Assembly (NCBI GenBank): GCA_030765045.1
Contig: CM060964.1
Coordinates: forward strand, 277,673,888 to 277,737,887
Reading direction: 5' to 3'
Length of the DNA stretch: 64,000 nucleotides
DNA from: Tenodera sinensis
Taxonomy: Eukaryota; Arthropoda; Insecta; Mantodea; Mantidae
Part shown: positions 44,261-56,007 of the stretch, piece after piece
How positions within the stretch are numbered: the stretch's first letter is position 1
How the letters are laid out: each line of letters opens with the position of its first letter
Translations under genes and position numbers: made by a program
The notes under the pieces: model-generated
Databases searched by the model: none
Seen by the model: only the letters and a program-made list of their open reading frames with translations
Told to the model about the DNA's origin: nothing

Positions 44261-44584
44261 TCATTATGCATGCGCAATGAGAATTCGCTAGGTACTGACA
44301 CTAGACTACTTCACAACCAGCGTAGGGAAAAAAAATTTGAAGTCCTGGCGCATATTGACGGCAATAGTAGATTGGGACTACATAATATTTTTTAAAGTAT
44401 TTTTCATTATCAATCTGTGATGGGTTTTTACTATTTTTTTCCCCTCATTGGAGACTAGCTACCTTTTTTTTAATTCGGCAATAAATATTTAAGTTGGTTC
44501 TCTTTATTCGGTTGCAAATAGCTGTAGCAATGCAGTTATTTTAATAGTTCAATCCATGAAAATTTCTACGTATTTATTAATTCA

Positions 44585-44680
44585 TTCTGAATGACTTTTG
44601 TACAACCGGTAAACTGTAAGAGATGCACAAGATATCCTACCAATATCTATTTGCGTGACAGAATTTCAGGCATTAGCAGT
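44585..44680 (-). mobile_element. MITE family, copy J (short fragment)
   Basis: GAATGACTTTTGTACAACCG, GTAAACTGTAAGAGATGCAC matches the GTGACTTTTGAATAACTCG, GTAAACCGTAAGAGATAGA part of copy C. Only this part is recognisable. Confidence 0.45.
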
Positions 44681-44689
44681 ATGATAAGC

Positions 44690-45380
44690 AATGAACTGCT
44701 ATTACTCGGGAGCTATCTTATTTGCTTGCAAATGGGTTCTTGTGGTAAGATAAGAAGTTCAAAGGAGCAACCATTTTGAATGTGGTACAGTCTTTTAGCT
44801 CGACATACGAAACAAAGGCACAAGGTCTTAATATTTCCGGATGTATACCATAAACAGCCGAAACTGCCGATGGAATGGAATCTTTTCAGGCAAACTTGTA
44901 CGTGCCGACAATTGTGTTTTGGATTATATGCAATACACAACAATGCGAGTTACGCAGCTGTGCACGCAACAACCAACAACACGTGTTTACCGCCATCTTG
45001 TTCTAGCGCGTTAAAATGCCCGACGCATGACCTCAGAAGAAAGAAAAAATAATTGCACAGGAAATGCAGAGACTAACAATGATACGAACACACAGTTTAC
45101 ATATCGTAGATTAGACAGAGGTGGACACATACACCATCTGTTGCATAATCTGTAATTTATTTGAACGTGAAGAACCAACCTCGGTGGATCGGTTTGGATC
45201 GGATCAAGGCATTATTCAAATCAAGGCATTTTGGCAGCCAAAGGGTTAAACTGCATCGGTATATTAAACTACAAAAACTGGCATATATGTATATGCAAGC
45301 CACAATAGCCACCAGTGGCGTATATTGTGGGCTATCAAAGCTATCACCGAAGCCCTTATCTAAAGTAAACTAGAAATTGT
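44690..45380. other. Unassigned stretch
   Basis: No supported gene or repeat before the LINE 3' end. Confidence 0.35.
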
Positions 45381-45605
45381 AAGTAATAATAATAGTTTTT
45401 CGTGGTTTTGTGGGTTTAAGGGCGCTCAACTTGAAGGTCATCAGTGCCCTTAAAAGATTCATGGCAACAGCCAGATATAAATTTTAGTCAAAAATAAAAA
45501 TACTAGTAACAAGGAAACTACACAAAAAGCAAAAAACAGTGGCAATAGCCAGATATGAAACAAGGTGATAAATATGTCAAAAAGCATAAAAAGATATATA
45601 ACATT

Positions 45606-46549
45606 TTAAATCCTCAAATTGATATCACACTCAGCTAAAAACTTAAAAACTCTATCAACCGCTGCTTTGTCGTCCGCTAACACCTCTGCAAGTCTGGCAG
45701 GCAGCTGCAGACAATCCCGAAGTTGCGATAGAGAGCAACACTCTAGCAGCACGTGACGAACTGACAAAAGGTTGTCACACAGCGGACATAGAGCGACAGG
45801 GCCCCTTTTAAACAGGTAACCATGCGAAAAATTGCAGTGCCCTATTCTTAATCGAGCCAAACTAACCTCCTCGCGGCGAGATATGCGACCCAGCTTATCG
45901 GAAGTTCTTCCATTTCTCTAAGCTTATGACCACTCTTCGTGCCAGCACGACAGCACAGCTCTCCGCACTTCAAGCCTAAAGTCTTCCTGGTAATACTGGG
46001 TTCTGTAGTTGCCGTCTTTCCTGCCAAATCTACCATTTCATTCCCCGGCAAACCTACGTGACCAGAAATCCATGCACACACGTCAACGCCAGACGCGTAT
46101 AAAACGTGGAGGGCATCCTGGATACGTTGTACAATAGGGTGGGGGTTGTACAGCTCACAAAGGCTCTGAAGTGCAGTAAGGGAATCGCTCAAAATCAGGC
46201 AGTCACCTAATTTACGACGGCGCACATACAAAACAGCTCGGTAAATTGCATAAAGCTCTGCAGTAAAAATGGAAGTGCTATTTGGAAAACCGAATGTATA
46301 TGGTTCGGTTCCATAAACATAAGCACACCCAACACCGTTGGTGCTCTTTAACCCATCGGTGTAAATTAATCGACGGTCAGTGTAGCCTGACAAACATTCT
46401 AAAAGACACGTGCGGATACTTGAAATAGACATCGTGGACTTCCGGTGTACGGTCATCCCAAGATCTACATGGGGCGTGCCAGATAGCCAAGGGGGGTAAA
46501 GCTTCTCGCCCTTGGCGAACATCCTAGGCAGTTTTACTCCAAGCTTCAC
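45606..46549 (-). pseudogene. LINE RNase H domain and C-terminal tail
   Basis: RNase H residues: IYTDG (first Asp, about 46370), TAELYAI (Glu, about 46265), LILSDSLTAL (second Asp, about 46195), WISGHVGLPGNEMVDLAGKT (His and final Asp, about 46070-46020). The usual serine of TDGS is absent (TDGLKSTNG). After a frameshift near 45855 the tail reads RLRIGHCNFSHGYLFKRGP, ALCPLCDNLLSVRHVLLEC, a CxxC...H...C motif. This is the end of ORF2. Confidence 0.85.
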
Positions 46550-46559
46550 TAGAAGATCT

Positions 46560-47859
46560 TGGAAACGCAGGCTTAGGACTAAGGGTGCTATTCCTATAGC
46601 GTACTCTTAGCGTGGTGGTGAAAACAAGCGAACGTTGGGTGCTTAGGTATACATCTAAGCGCACAACCATAATTTGCCGAGATAAACTCACGCCGATATT
46701 ACAGATAAGGCTCTGCGGACTCGGCGTAAAGGCTCACCACTGGGCTTGTTGGAAAAGCTCCTACTGCAATGCGGATGCTCCTATTGTGGACCGCGTCTAA
46801 TATTCTCAGCACAGATGATCGTGCTGACGAATAAACAGTACACCCATAGTTCGGTTTGGATCGGATCAATGCAGATATATTCGCAACAAAATTGTCCGAT
46901 CCGCTCCCCACGATTTGCCATTTAGTACTCGGATGAGATTTAGGGAACGGTCACATCGTGCTTTTAGCTGTGCAATATGCGACGACCAACTAAACTTCCT
47001 GACCAAGATCAAACCCAGGAAGCGCGTCTCATCTGCGAAGGGAAGTAAATCTGGAACGAAACGGAGCGAAGGTGGTAATCGTCTCCTACGACGCCAGAAA
47101 TTAACGCACATTGGCTTCTCAGTTGAGAAACGGAAGCCGTTTTTGTAGCTCCATTCTCTAAGGTTGTCCAAACATTGCTGCAGGCGCCGTTGTAAGAACG
47201 CCGTGCGCTGAGAAGTGCAATAGACAGCAAAGTCGTCTACGAATAGGCATGACGAAACATCAGATAGAACACATTTCCAGATGGAGTTAATTACTATAGC
47301 AAAGAGCGTGATACTTAGTGCCCAACCCTGAGGTACTCCCTCCTCCTGAACAAAAGAATTAGAAAAAACCGAGCCGACCCTTACTCGGAAAAAGCGCTCC
47401 TCCATAAAGTCCTGAATGAACAGCGGTAGGCGTCCACGTATGTTCCAGGTATACAGGGAACGTAGAATCCCTGCTCTCCAGCACGTATCATTAGCGTTCT
47501 TGAGATCGAAAAATATGCCAACGGTTTCACAGTTCTTCATAAATCCGTCCATGGTGTCGATATTGACACAAGATGGTCCACAGTTGAACGGCGTCGTCTA
47601 AAACCACACTGGATGTTAGTAGGTTATGACTTTCTAACCACCATACCTATCGTCCATTGATCATGCGTTCCATCACCTTGCAAACGCAACTGGTGAGGGA
47701 AATAGGACGATAGCTGGTGGGAAGATGAACTTTTCCAGCCTTCAAAATGGGAATAACGGTGGCCTCCCGCCAGTTTTCTGGAAGTATACTGTCAACCCAA
47801 ACGCGGTTATAGACCTCGAGCAGGAATGCCTTACCTTCAGGAGAGAGCTGTTGTAACAT
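46560..47859 (-). pseudogene. LINE reverse transcriptase domain
   Basis: Motifs in order: PENWREATVIPILKAGK (about 47780) and SYRPISLTSCVCKVMERMI; FFDLKNANDTCWRAGILRSL (motif A, Asp retained, about 47510); EEGVPQGWALSITLFAI (motif B with Trp for the usual Ser, about 47335); CLFVDDFAVYC (motif C, F-x-DD present, about 47245); NGFRFSTEKPMCVNFWRR; FLGLILVRKFSW. The part between 47647 and 47600 is broken by a stop and shift. Many key residues persist, so decay is moderate. Confidence 0.85.
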
Positions 47860-47864
47860 TGGTA

Positions 47865-48444
47865 CGTGAATGTCCTGGTGCTGATAGTCACGAAGATGAA
47901 AGAGTATGTTCTAACTCCGCCATGGTGAAAAGGCGATCGTAATCTTCTACGTTTCTAGAACGAAAAGTGAAGCCTTGAGATTTCACCTGAGTTTTCATTG
48001 GAAGGAACTCGGGAAGTTATTCGAGCTAGACACTTGAGCGAAAGCACTGCCAAACCTGTTGGCCACATCAAATGGATCAACAACAGCTTCTGCAGCTGTT
48101 TTCAGTCCCGCTATGGGTATACGATTTGATTTAGCAGCAACACGCATTAACCTATCCCACACAACCGATTAAGGTGTGTATCGGTTAAATTAAGCTACAA
48201 ATTTCCTCCATGATGACTTTTTGCTATCCTTAATGACTTGTCTGTACCTGGCGTACACTTTCTTGTATTGGATTAGGTTATCCAAAGTAGGGTGACGTTG
48301 GAAAACCCTAAGAGCACGCCTTCGAGCACGAATGACATTCCGTCCACCAGGGAACGGGAAATCGACGGGGGTGTGAAGTCGAACGTGGAATTGATTGTTT
48401 AGCTGCAGAGGGAATCGTCTCCGTGAGATGCTGCGCCAAATCAT
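47865..48444 (-). pseudogene. LINE ORF2 linker between endonuclease and RT
   Basis: At 48444-48190 the frame gives RRRFPLQLNNQFHVRLHTPV, NVIRARRRALRVFQRHPTLD, YKKVYARYRQVIKDSKKSSW, RKFVA, a basic arginine-rich region usual before RT in this group. The remaining 300 bp to 47865 is readable only with shifts. Confidence 0.65.
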
Positions 48445-48747
48445 TCACTGAGTCGTGCTCGTTGTATGTAAAGACAGCCAACTGGGTGCGAGAAACTATT
48501 GCAAGAATCAGAAATGAATGTAGGCTCTACAGTGTTAGGAGCTAGGTTGTAACTGTCCAAGAAATCGGCAGTGAGCGTACCTCTCGCACAAGCGCGACTT
48601 GAACCCCAAGGTGGGTGGTGCGCATTGAAGTCTCCCACCAACAGAAACGGTGTTGGTAACTGGGAAACTAGATCTTCTAAATCAATGTGCGAGAAGTCAT
48701 GGGACGGTGGCAAATATAAGGTACAAATGGTGAGCTGGATGTTTGGC

Positions 48748-48789
<42 letters not shown>

Positions 48790-49039
48790 CATCTCTGACA
48801 AGTATCATTGCGCCGCCATGTGCCGGAACACCGTCTTCTGGCGTGACATCACACCGTACTGGGGTGTATCGCCTTAGATGGAAAGCGTCTTGAGGACGCA
48901 GTTTATTCGCTTGCAAACATGCGACCAAAGGTTCGTTCTCTTTGAGCAAAAGCTCAAGTTCTGGTCGTTGTGTTCTAATACCACGTATAATCCATTGTAG
49001 GATAGCCATATTGCTATCTGTATGGGACAGGTATTCCAA
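48441..49039 (-). pseudogene. LINE AP-endonuclease domain, interrupted by (TA)n
   Basis: Starts MAILQWIIRGIRTQRPELEL (about 49005; the Asn of the usual WNxxG is changed), KENEPLVACLQANKL (family: Q-E-T/N), HGGAMILVRDD. A (TA)n tract at 48750-48786 replaces the next coding stretch. Then NIQLTICTLYLPPSHDFSHI, FLLVGDFNAHHPPWGS (catalytic D-x-N and H) and DSYNLAPNTVEPTF. A frameshift near 48500 loses the C-terminal SDH-type end. Confidence 0.8.
48750..48786. repeat. (TA)n microsatellite inside the endonuclease
   Basis: About 18 TA units flanked by TTT and AAA. The endonuclease reading frame on both sides is recognisable but a segment between them seems replaced. Confidence 0.95.
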
Positions 49040-50465
49040 AGTAACTCTTCATTACTTTGGTTTTCTTGTGTCTTGGGCTGACAGTCTTGTCCGAGGCTTT
49101 TTCGCGCCTCTTTTCCACTGGGCCTCTCCCAGTGTGGGCAGATTCCTCTAGCTTCATGTCCTCTACCGAGGACGTCCGTGTTCCCATAGTGGATTTTGGT
49201 TTGAGAGATTCGAACCGATTGGACACGGAGACCGACGAAGATGACAGTCGCCGGTCTGAAGCCACCCCAGAGGATTCCTCTGAAGAGGATCTCCTGGGAG
49301 ATGTCTTTGGGCTTTTCTTGGGAGAAATCTTACTCTCTTTGAGGAAATCGAACCTTTTATATTGGGTCTTAAATTTTATAGGTGAAGTATCGTATACTGT
49401 CGGTCTACTTGTCGAGGTCGGCTTCTTTGTTGGCGACCTTCCTGACCTGCTGAATTGAACTGCAGTTGTTGTAGATGCTGAAACGGACTTAGGCGATGTC
49501 AAACGCTTTAGATGTGTCTTAGCTACGAGAATTTTGTCCGAACCTGTTGCCCCGTTTATATCGCTAGTTTGAGTTGCGATTTCCCGACGCGGTACCGGTT
49601 TACCTGCAACCGAGCTATATGAACCGGATTTCGGGATTGCGGGCTGGCGCAAACGTAAGAGCTTTCGGGCTTCTGAGAAGGACACCTTTCTAACCCGGAT
49701 CTCCTGGATAGCTCTTTCCTCCATATAACGGGGGCATTCTCGGGAGTTTGCTGGATGTTCTCCCTGCAGTTAATACAACTGGGAGGTGATGTACAGTCAT
49801 CGTCGTGTGCGAAGCCTCCACAGTCGACGCAGGTAGCATTACCGTTACATGAGTCGCTTGTGTGATCGAAGCGCTGACATTTGTAGCATCTCGGAGGATT
49901 CGGGATATATGGTCGAACTTCAATGGATTCATACCCAGCCTTGATCCTTTGCGGGAGATCTACCCGATTAAAGGTAAGGAACAGGGTAGAGTTGCCTGAA
50001 GCTGGCCTCCCTCTTTCCTCTGAACCCGGTATACTGCTGTTACACCTCGATCTTCGAGGTTCGCCTGAATCTCATTGGACTGCCATCCAATGCCCTGGTG
50101 TTCACCACTCCGCGGGAGGAGTTCAAAATCCTATGCAGTTCTACGTGTACAGGATAGCTTCCTAACATATTCGCCTTAAGTAAAGTAGCCGCCTGGGATG
50201 CTGAAATAGCTTCAACCACGAGCGTGCCGTTGTGAGATCTTGTACATGCTTTAACTGGGCCAGCTATTTTATCAAAACCCTTGTGTATTACAAATGGGTT
50301 CACCGATGTAAATTTTCTTCCTTCCTCAGTTCTGGTAATTATTAGGTAGCGAGGACCACTCGACTCTGGTACTTCCTTTCCGTTTACTTTCTGCGCTTTA
50401 AGAATTTGTTAGGGATGTCCCATGGCGATATTATCTTCCACCATTGCAAATGTCTCCGATGGCAT
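49014..50465 (-). pseudogene. LINE ORF1 (gag-like, CCHC zinc knuckles)
   Basis: Likely start ATG at 50465 (MPSETFAMVEDNIAMGHP), then a TAA stop at 50411. The frame continues RYLIITRTEEGRKFTSVNPF, KGFDKIAGPVKACTRSHNG, VELHRILNSSRGVVNTRAL (RRM-like region). After frameshifts near 50085 and 49960 comes PPRCYKCQRFDHTSDSC (C-x2-C-x4-H-x4-C), ATCVDCGGFAHDDDC and SCINC (about 49900-49760); one base is out of phase before RECPRYMEERAIQEIRVRKV (from about 49735). The rest is a Ser/Thr/Lys-rich tail to 49014. At least one stop and three shifts are visible. Confidence 0.8.
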
Positions 50466-51047
50466 GCTCACTTCCTGGGCGCCACCCCGGCTTAGGTGAG
50501 AGTCCTGGCCTGGACCTTGCTCTCCCTAGGGTCTCACCTCCCAATGTATAGACAGAGGGACCCAATCGCCTTCAGGAGTGTATCAGCTCATGCATTAGCC
50601 CCTCCCCGGGACTGACCTTTATGAGTGGATACGAACGCAGATCCTACATGATAACCAGGGGCTGGGACTTACGCGGTTACCCAGTCACCCCTTGCGTCTC
50701 CCCATCCGCTTACAACCCGCGCGAAGGTTATCCATCACACTGTGTACAGAGAGGTATCAGGTGGGAGGTCAAACACAAAAGTGGACCAAAGTTGCTTGGG
50801 CGTTTGGCAGGTACCCTCTCACCTCTTAGAGGAATCCAATCAAGAGTATGGCTCGGGGCCCCGGGTACGCCAAACCCGTGCATACCGTAGTAGGACCCCC
50901 TGGGAGGAGTTTGATTTCGGAGTTCTCTTCTCCTAGATGAGTCATCGACCAAGAGTACCGAGCCGCATCTACCCGTTTTAGAATGTTCTTTGCGTCGGGA
51001 TCGGGTACTGAGCCCCTCCGCCACTTCAAGGTGACATTCCTTCGGAG
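50466..51047 (-). other. 5' UTR of the I-clade LINE
   Basis: GC-richer leader upstream of ORF1. Frames of up to about 98 codons exist here on both strands but have no domain and do not continue into ORF1. Internal pol II promoter elements are expected in this region for the group but I could not identify one. Confidence 0.5.
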
Positions 51048-51099
51048 GAGTAATAAGAATAGTAGTATCAGCCAGTAAGAAGAATTAGCGCTTATGATG

Positions 51100-51690
51100 A
51101 AATATGTCCCGTTCTCTATCGCTGAACAGAGGGAAGAACAGGACTTCGGATGCTTGCTGCAGCAACAGCCGCCTTAACTACGATACGGGTAAAGAGAGGT
51201 GAGGCGGAGAAATGCGGGAATGAGCACATCAAGGCTTCGGAATCCCTCTGTACCCACCCGAGCGTTTCGCACGCTTTGATGTAATTGTGCGGAACCATCT
51301 CAACGTCGCTTATTCAAATCTATAGACTGGTAGAGGTGGACTAGTTCCGTGTCGGTCACCAGATTTGACACCTCTCGACTATTTTCTGTGGAGTTGTATG
51401 AAGAGTGTATGGCACTCCTGTAACGTCAGTGGAAGACCTTACGGCTCGAGTCCACGGAGCGATTGAACATTTTCAAAGACAACCGCACGTACGGATGATG
51501 TGCACTGCCGATGTAGGCTGTGCAATGACGTAGGACGTATCTACACAGTTCGAAGCCTGTTTGTACTGTAGACAGCTCGATGCTGGGTTTATTGACGAAA
51601 CGTGAACGCACACCCATCTCACACTTAGATGCGCTACATCGCCCAAACCGGACAGGGTTTCCTATTTGAAAACTTGTAAAAATGTATTTT
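51100..51690 (+). pseudogene. mariner-like transposase C-terminal remnant with one TIR
   Basis: Around 51280-51420 the plus strand reads VRNHLNVAYSNL, GRGGLVP and RSPDLTPLDYFLWSCMKSVW, the third-Asp box (family: RWIGRGG ... SPDLTPLDFFLWG). Downstream are VEDL-like and IENFQRQPH-like pieces in shifted frames. Near 51640-51670 GGACAGGGTTTCCTATTTGA corresponds to the right TIR of 57965-58790. The N-terminal half is not recognisable. Confidence 0.65.
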
Positions 51691-51719
51691 TTTTAATGTA
51701 AATGGCAACGCTGTGCTGT

Positions 51720-51930
51720 TCACGGACACGCCGGTGACCTGTGTTGAACTCGACCAGCGTGTGCTTCCAGGCTAATACTGCCTCAATTGTAAACAAAACA
51801 CGTGACAGGAGTGTGCCTCGTAAACAAAACACCTCGCCGACGTGTGCCTCGCGACTAGCACTGCCTCAGTTGTAAACAGAACGCCTAACTGGCGTGTGCT
51901 TCGATGTAAACAAAACACTCGTCCCTTGTG
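51720..51930. repeat. Small imperfect tandem array
   Basis: GTGTGCCTCG or GTGTGCTTC followed by GTAAACAAAACAC or GTAAACAGAACGC recurs about four times, with ACTGCCTCARTTG in two of them. Unit length varies from about 30 to 70 bp. Confidence 0.7.
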
Positions 51931-52133
51931 GTACGCTTAAGCGGGCCATTATCTTGGGAGATCGACACGAATGTAAGTGTTATGTCAGAAAGGTGCGAAT
52001 GTAACTGAAATTATGCATTCATTCGTGTAATAATGAAGATTTAATTTTCCATAGGTAAGAAAAGAGAAAAATGAAAGGATCGAAATTACGTATTTTAGGG
52101 TTTAAACAATGCCGACATAGAGGGATACAGATG

Positions 52134-53005
52134 TTTACTTTCTCTGCTACGTTTAATAAAGTAGAGGGAGTATTGTATTACACCCAAAAATTCGATGTCG
52201 CATTTCACCGCTAATATGTTTTGAAGCTCCCTGAATATAAAAAAATACATTTTTAGGAAAAGGTCCGCGCGCGCGTGTGTGTCTTGTCAGTCTGTGGACA
52301 GCATAACTCGAACGAAAACTCGGTTAACAGCCAAACTTGGCATCTAAGTTTAATGTCCTTCAGGGATGCGACACGAAGATTTTGAAGAAAATTGCGCCAC
52401 CCTAAACTACCCTTTACATAGAAAATGTTTAGAAAATTTTGATTTTCTTGAAAACGTCTAACAATTTTGATAAAAATGCCATATGTTTGGGATATTTTTA
52501 TGACGAATGAAACGTATATCTTGAATTTTCTGACTATAGCCCCTGTAGTTGTATTTACTTTGAATGATTTTTTAATAACTGGTAGGTACACCGTGAGAGG
52601 TAGACCAAATCTTACTATAGGAAAACTGTAGAACTTGCTAAAATACACAGTTTACGTCTGAGTGAAGTTTTTGTAGAGTGAACCATTTCGGAGATATGCC
52701 TTGTTATTGGTGTAAGTTTCGGAGAATATATACTTCTGTCAAATATAACATCGTTAATCATTTTTTTATATGTTGATCATGCAGAGAGAACGGAATCTCA
52801 AAGCTAAAAGATTTGACTATCGCTCGAAGCCTACTGTACTCTCATATTCCCCCTATTCCTGCAAGGAAATAAGCAAAGAAGTACGCAATGAGAGTTTCTG
52901 CAAATGTTTATCTCAACTAGCACGAAGAAGACCTAGGAATAAGAGTTTGTAAGAATGGTTAGTACAAGAGTAGAGAAAGTCATGTTAGTGCAACACATCA
53001 GATTT
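52134..53005 (-). mobile_element. MITE family, copy G
   Basis: Near-complete in minus orientation: ACTTTCTCTGCT at 52137-52148, landmarks TTTGATAAAAATGCCATATG, CTATAGCCCCTGTAGTTG and TGCCTTGTTATTGG, and AGTAGAGAAAGT at about 52969-52980, followed by CATGTTAGTGCAACACATC. About 850 bp. A CT/TTC/ATT microsatellite starts at its end. Confidence 0.8.
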
Positions 53006-53017
53006 TTCTAATGAACA

Positions 53018-53157
53018 TTCTCTCTCTCTCTTCTTCTTCTTCTTTTTCTTCTTGGTCGTGTTCGTCGTCGTCTTCGTCTTCTTCATTATTAGTGCTATTG
53101 TTATTATCATCGTCGTCGTCATCATCGTTATCCTTATCGTTATCCGTATCATTATCA

Positions 53158-53251
<94 letters not shown>

Positions 53252-53370
53252 CATCATCATTATTATTATCATCATCATTATTATTATCATCATCATTATT
53301 ATTATCATCATCATTATTATTATCATCATCATTATTATTATTATCATTATCATTATTATTATTATCATTA

Positions 53371-53404
<34 letters not shown>

Positions 53405-53412
53405 CTTCATCA
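53018..53412. repeat. Compound CT / TTC / TCG / ATT microsatellite
   Basis: CT dinucleotides, then TTC and TCG triplets, then pure ATT (about 53158-53250), then a higher-order (ATTATTATTATCATCATC) period. Poly-Ile/Leu/Asn/Asp frames across it are artefacts. Confidence 0.95.
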
Positions 53413-54114
53413 TCCATTGCGAGCTAAAGCAATAGTAATTGCTTTTAATACACAAATAAATAAAAATTTTCTTCATTTCTCTAAAACAATTGCCCTCTCC
53501 TGTATATTACTGGGCTGAATTAAAACATGATTTCGTCATAATTTACAGCTGTGGTCACGAAGGTACCCAAATAACAAGAAAAGCAAAATGACACTGTTCT
53601 CTATAAGTAAACATGGCCGTGATACTATCCTTAAAAAAATGTGGAGTTTCTCTAGGCATATGACAAACCAAATTAGTATCTAATATAGGATTGAAGCACA
53701 GTTAAACGATAATAGTATGTTTGCAAATACTATTTAACAAAGAACACAACTACCAGTCACCATTTTAAAATAAATTCCGTAATCCAGACTAAATACATTT
53801 ATAAGCACTTTACAACAAGAAATACTGAAAGTGTATGTCATTTACACGTACTATGTGGTATTTATTTAGGATTTATTATTACTTAATTAAAGTTATTAAC
53901 ATTGAGTTGCATTTCAGTTCACACGAGACGATATTATTTTTGGTTTGTTTTTTTATTCTTTTTTCTTCTATTTTTGAAAGGGGAACACAAGAGTTAGAGA
54001 TAGTGACTTATTTCACTAGATAAGGGATGAGGGGGAGTGGGAATATCTGCCTTTATTTAGGTGACCTTATTCTATCGTTTTTGTTTTATTATGTCTTTTT
54101 TATTTTTTGTATCT

Positions 54115-56007
54115 GAGTCATTCCACGCCAAATCGGACAAAATATGACAAAAAAAATGACCTTGATCTCTCAGATTTTCTTGAAAATTTTTTGGTGTTTT
54201 GAAACAAAATATATTTGACCCGTGTTTCTTCGTTTTATAAAAAAAAATTATTTTGGCAGATATTAATTTTTGAAATGTCCGAAAAATCGTGCGCTCCTCA
54301 CTCTTCGATCAATCATACCTCCGATTGTAATGAAGCAAATTACTTGATCTTTGGCTCAAATTAAAGATAAATTGCAGTATTTCGTGAGGTATTTATTAGA
54401 AAATTTTAATAATTATTAATATTATATTTTATACGATTAAAGCTTTAAAGTTAGATAATAACATAAACTCGACCATTTAAATCTCTGGAAAAAAAACTAA
54501 AAGTACAATGAAGGATTCTCAGAAAAAATCAGAATGGAGCCTGTAATATTTCAGTTTTAATTGACTTACTTGCAAATCAGTGCAGCGGAGTCGCGTGGCA
54601 GCGGTGACGGCCACAGTAACCTCGCACAATTACCACCTTCCATTACGGCAACTGTCCACTGCTTGAGGTTCCATGAACGTTACAAAGTACAGTAAGGAGA
54701 ACACTGCTAGCTGACACTATTAGCATCTTCAAAATGTTTTTAAAATATGCATTTTAAACTAATGTTTCCATACAACACAAAACTTTAAATTTCTACTCGT
54801 CTACCTCCTTCCTCAAAAGAAAATTGTTTCACTAAAGCTTCAGTTTTTGACAAAGGAATGAAGGAGTGTAATTTTGAAACACAGCTGGACCCATCGTTCT
54901 TGGCCCCTGACCTTGACTGAAAGTCCTGTTGGCGAATCCATAGCTTTTGCCTCTTTCATCAGCTCATATTGTATAATTCTGCGAATGAAACCATGCACAT
55001 GGGGAGGGAGGGAGAGGTAGTGATGTCTGCATGATCTGAGACAGTCCTTGCTAATTCACAGGTGCTTTTTAGTGCAGCGTGCAGTTGAAGACAGATCTTT
55101 GCGATAAAGCGTGAATATAGTGAATTTATGAGACATTGATCATAGCGTAAATCAATTATGCCACCTGTACGTACTAAATTAGGGACCAAAACGTTACACA
55201 GTCAGAGCAGAGAAATTATTTCAAATGTATGGACGTACATGAAGAAGCTAAAAGCAAAGAACTGCTTACATCAGAAGATTTTTTTAAAAAAAAATTCAAA
55301 AGTTCAAAAGCACGTATCAGATGCCACAGGAGTATTAGAAAGAAGGTACATTGTGGATACATTTTTCTGCATGGACTGTACTGCCTTAGTAAGAAACAGT
55401 TATCTGAGTAGCATAGCTGACGCACCAATTCGCATGCTGTCTGCAGTCACCTGGCTTGTTACTCGCTTTCAAGGGGCCAAGAACGGCGAATCCCGCTGTA
55501 CAAACGGATCTCTCTACCTAATGTCCGTGATCGCTTGCAGGCCTCCAGAAAAAAAATTGTAGCAAATGCACTAATGCAAGCTCCATAGTTTTTAACATCT
55601 TATTTTATAGATAAAATGTCAGGGAATACCTGTGTATTTTAGATTTTTAACACATCGATTTAAATTCTATTTTTGGTTTTACAAAATATAACATTCAAAA
55701 ACATTCCAAAATTTGTGTGTAGTAATGACTGGTCGAAAGTTATTAAAAGTGTTGTATTGAACCTTTCCAGTGCGCCAAACACCAACTCTCAACTCTATAT
55801 GACCTTAGAGTAACAAGTGATTTTATGTTACGGTGCGCGCAGAAATTGCTTAGTTTCTAATAGCCATAACTAAGCAAGTAATTTAAAAATACGGAAATAA
55901 AAAAATACGGGTCTTCTTATTTGATGCCTATTATTCATAAAAGAAATTTTGAACCTCCTACGAAAAAGTCGTGTTTTACGGGTGTGGGATTTGACGTGGA
56001 TTGACCC
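54115..56007 (+). mobile_element. 1.9-kb DNA transposon inserted in the left arm
   Basis: TIRs: left GAGTCATTCCACGCCAAATC, right-end complement GGGTCAATCCACGTCAAATC. ATCT is repeated on both sides (54111-54114 and 56008-56011); a TA target one step further out is also possible (TA|TCT... and ...ATC|TA). The homologous place in the right arm lacks the element. Inside, only an N-terminal transposase-like frame is seen. Confidence 0.85.
55158..55562 (+). CDS. Transposase N-terminal-like frame
   Basis: A 134-codon frame starting MPPVRTKLGTKTLHSQSREI, then ISNVWTYMKKLKAK. Pieces in the other frames around 55229-55330 continue FFKKKF; in the original frame SKVQKHVSDATGVLERR follows. The pattern HSQSREIIxNVxxYM ... 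VQxRxxxATGVSxRTV is the helix-turn-helix start of an insect IS630/Tc1-like transposase family. No catalytic domain follows, so the element is probably a non-autonomous derivative. Residues after about 70 look unrelated. Confidence 0.45.
   Translation: MPPVRTKLGTKTLHSQSREIISNVWTYMKKLKAKNCLHQKIFLKKNSKVQKHVSDATGVLERRYIVDTFFCMDCTALVRNSYLSSIADAPIRMLSAVTWLVTRFQGAKNGESRCTNGSLYLMSVIACRPPEKKL

Larger units (their letters stand above)
45396..51047 (-). mobile_element. Near full-length I-clade LINE (Nimb-like), degraded
   Basis: Minus strand, in order: 5' UTR (about 51047-50466), ORF1 with zinc knuckles (50465-49014), endonuclease (49039-48441), linker (48444-48190), reverse transcriptase (47859-46560), RNase H (46549-45850), C-terminal zinc-like tail (45860-45606) and a 3' UTR with GTTGAGCGCCCTTAAACCC, ending in a short ATT tail (about 45385-45395). 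Candidate TSD: AAGTAATAATAATAG (45381-45395) and GAGTAATAAGAATAG (51048-51062), 13 of 15 but low complexity. Domain order with RNase H after RT places it in the I group. It is denser in GC than the neighbouring AT-rich DNA. Multiple stops and frameshifts exclude activity. Confidence 0.8.

Noticed and set aside
49057..49458. 133-codon plus-strand frame
   Set aside because: Antisense of the Ser-rich tail of LINE ORF1; no domain.
50621..51029. Overlapping frames of 64-98 codons on both strands
   Set aside because: They lie in the GC-rich 5' UTR of the LINE, where open frames are expected by chance, and have no domain.
52985..53476. Frames rich in Ile, Asn/Asp or Ser/Leu on both strands
   Set aside because: Simple-sequence artefacts of the CT/TTC/ATT repeat.
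55158..55562. Host gene candidate
   Set aside because: It lies inside an element with TIRs and its N-terminus matches a transposase helix-turn-helix pattern.
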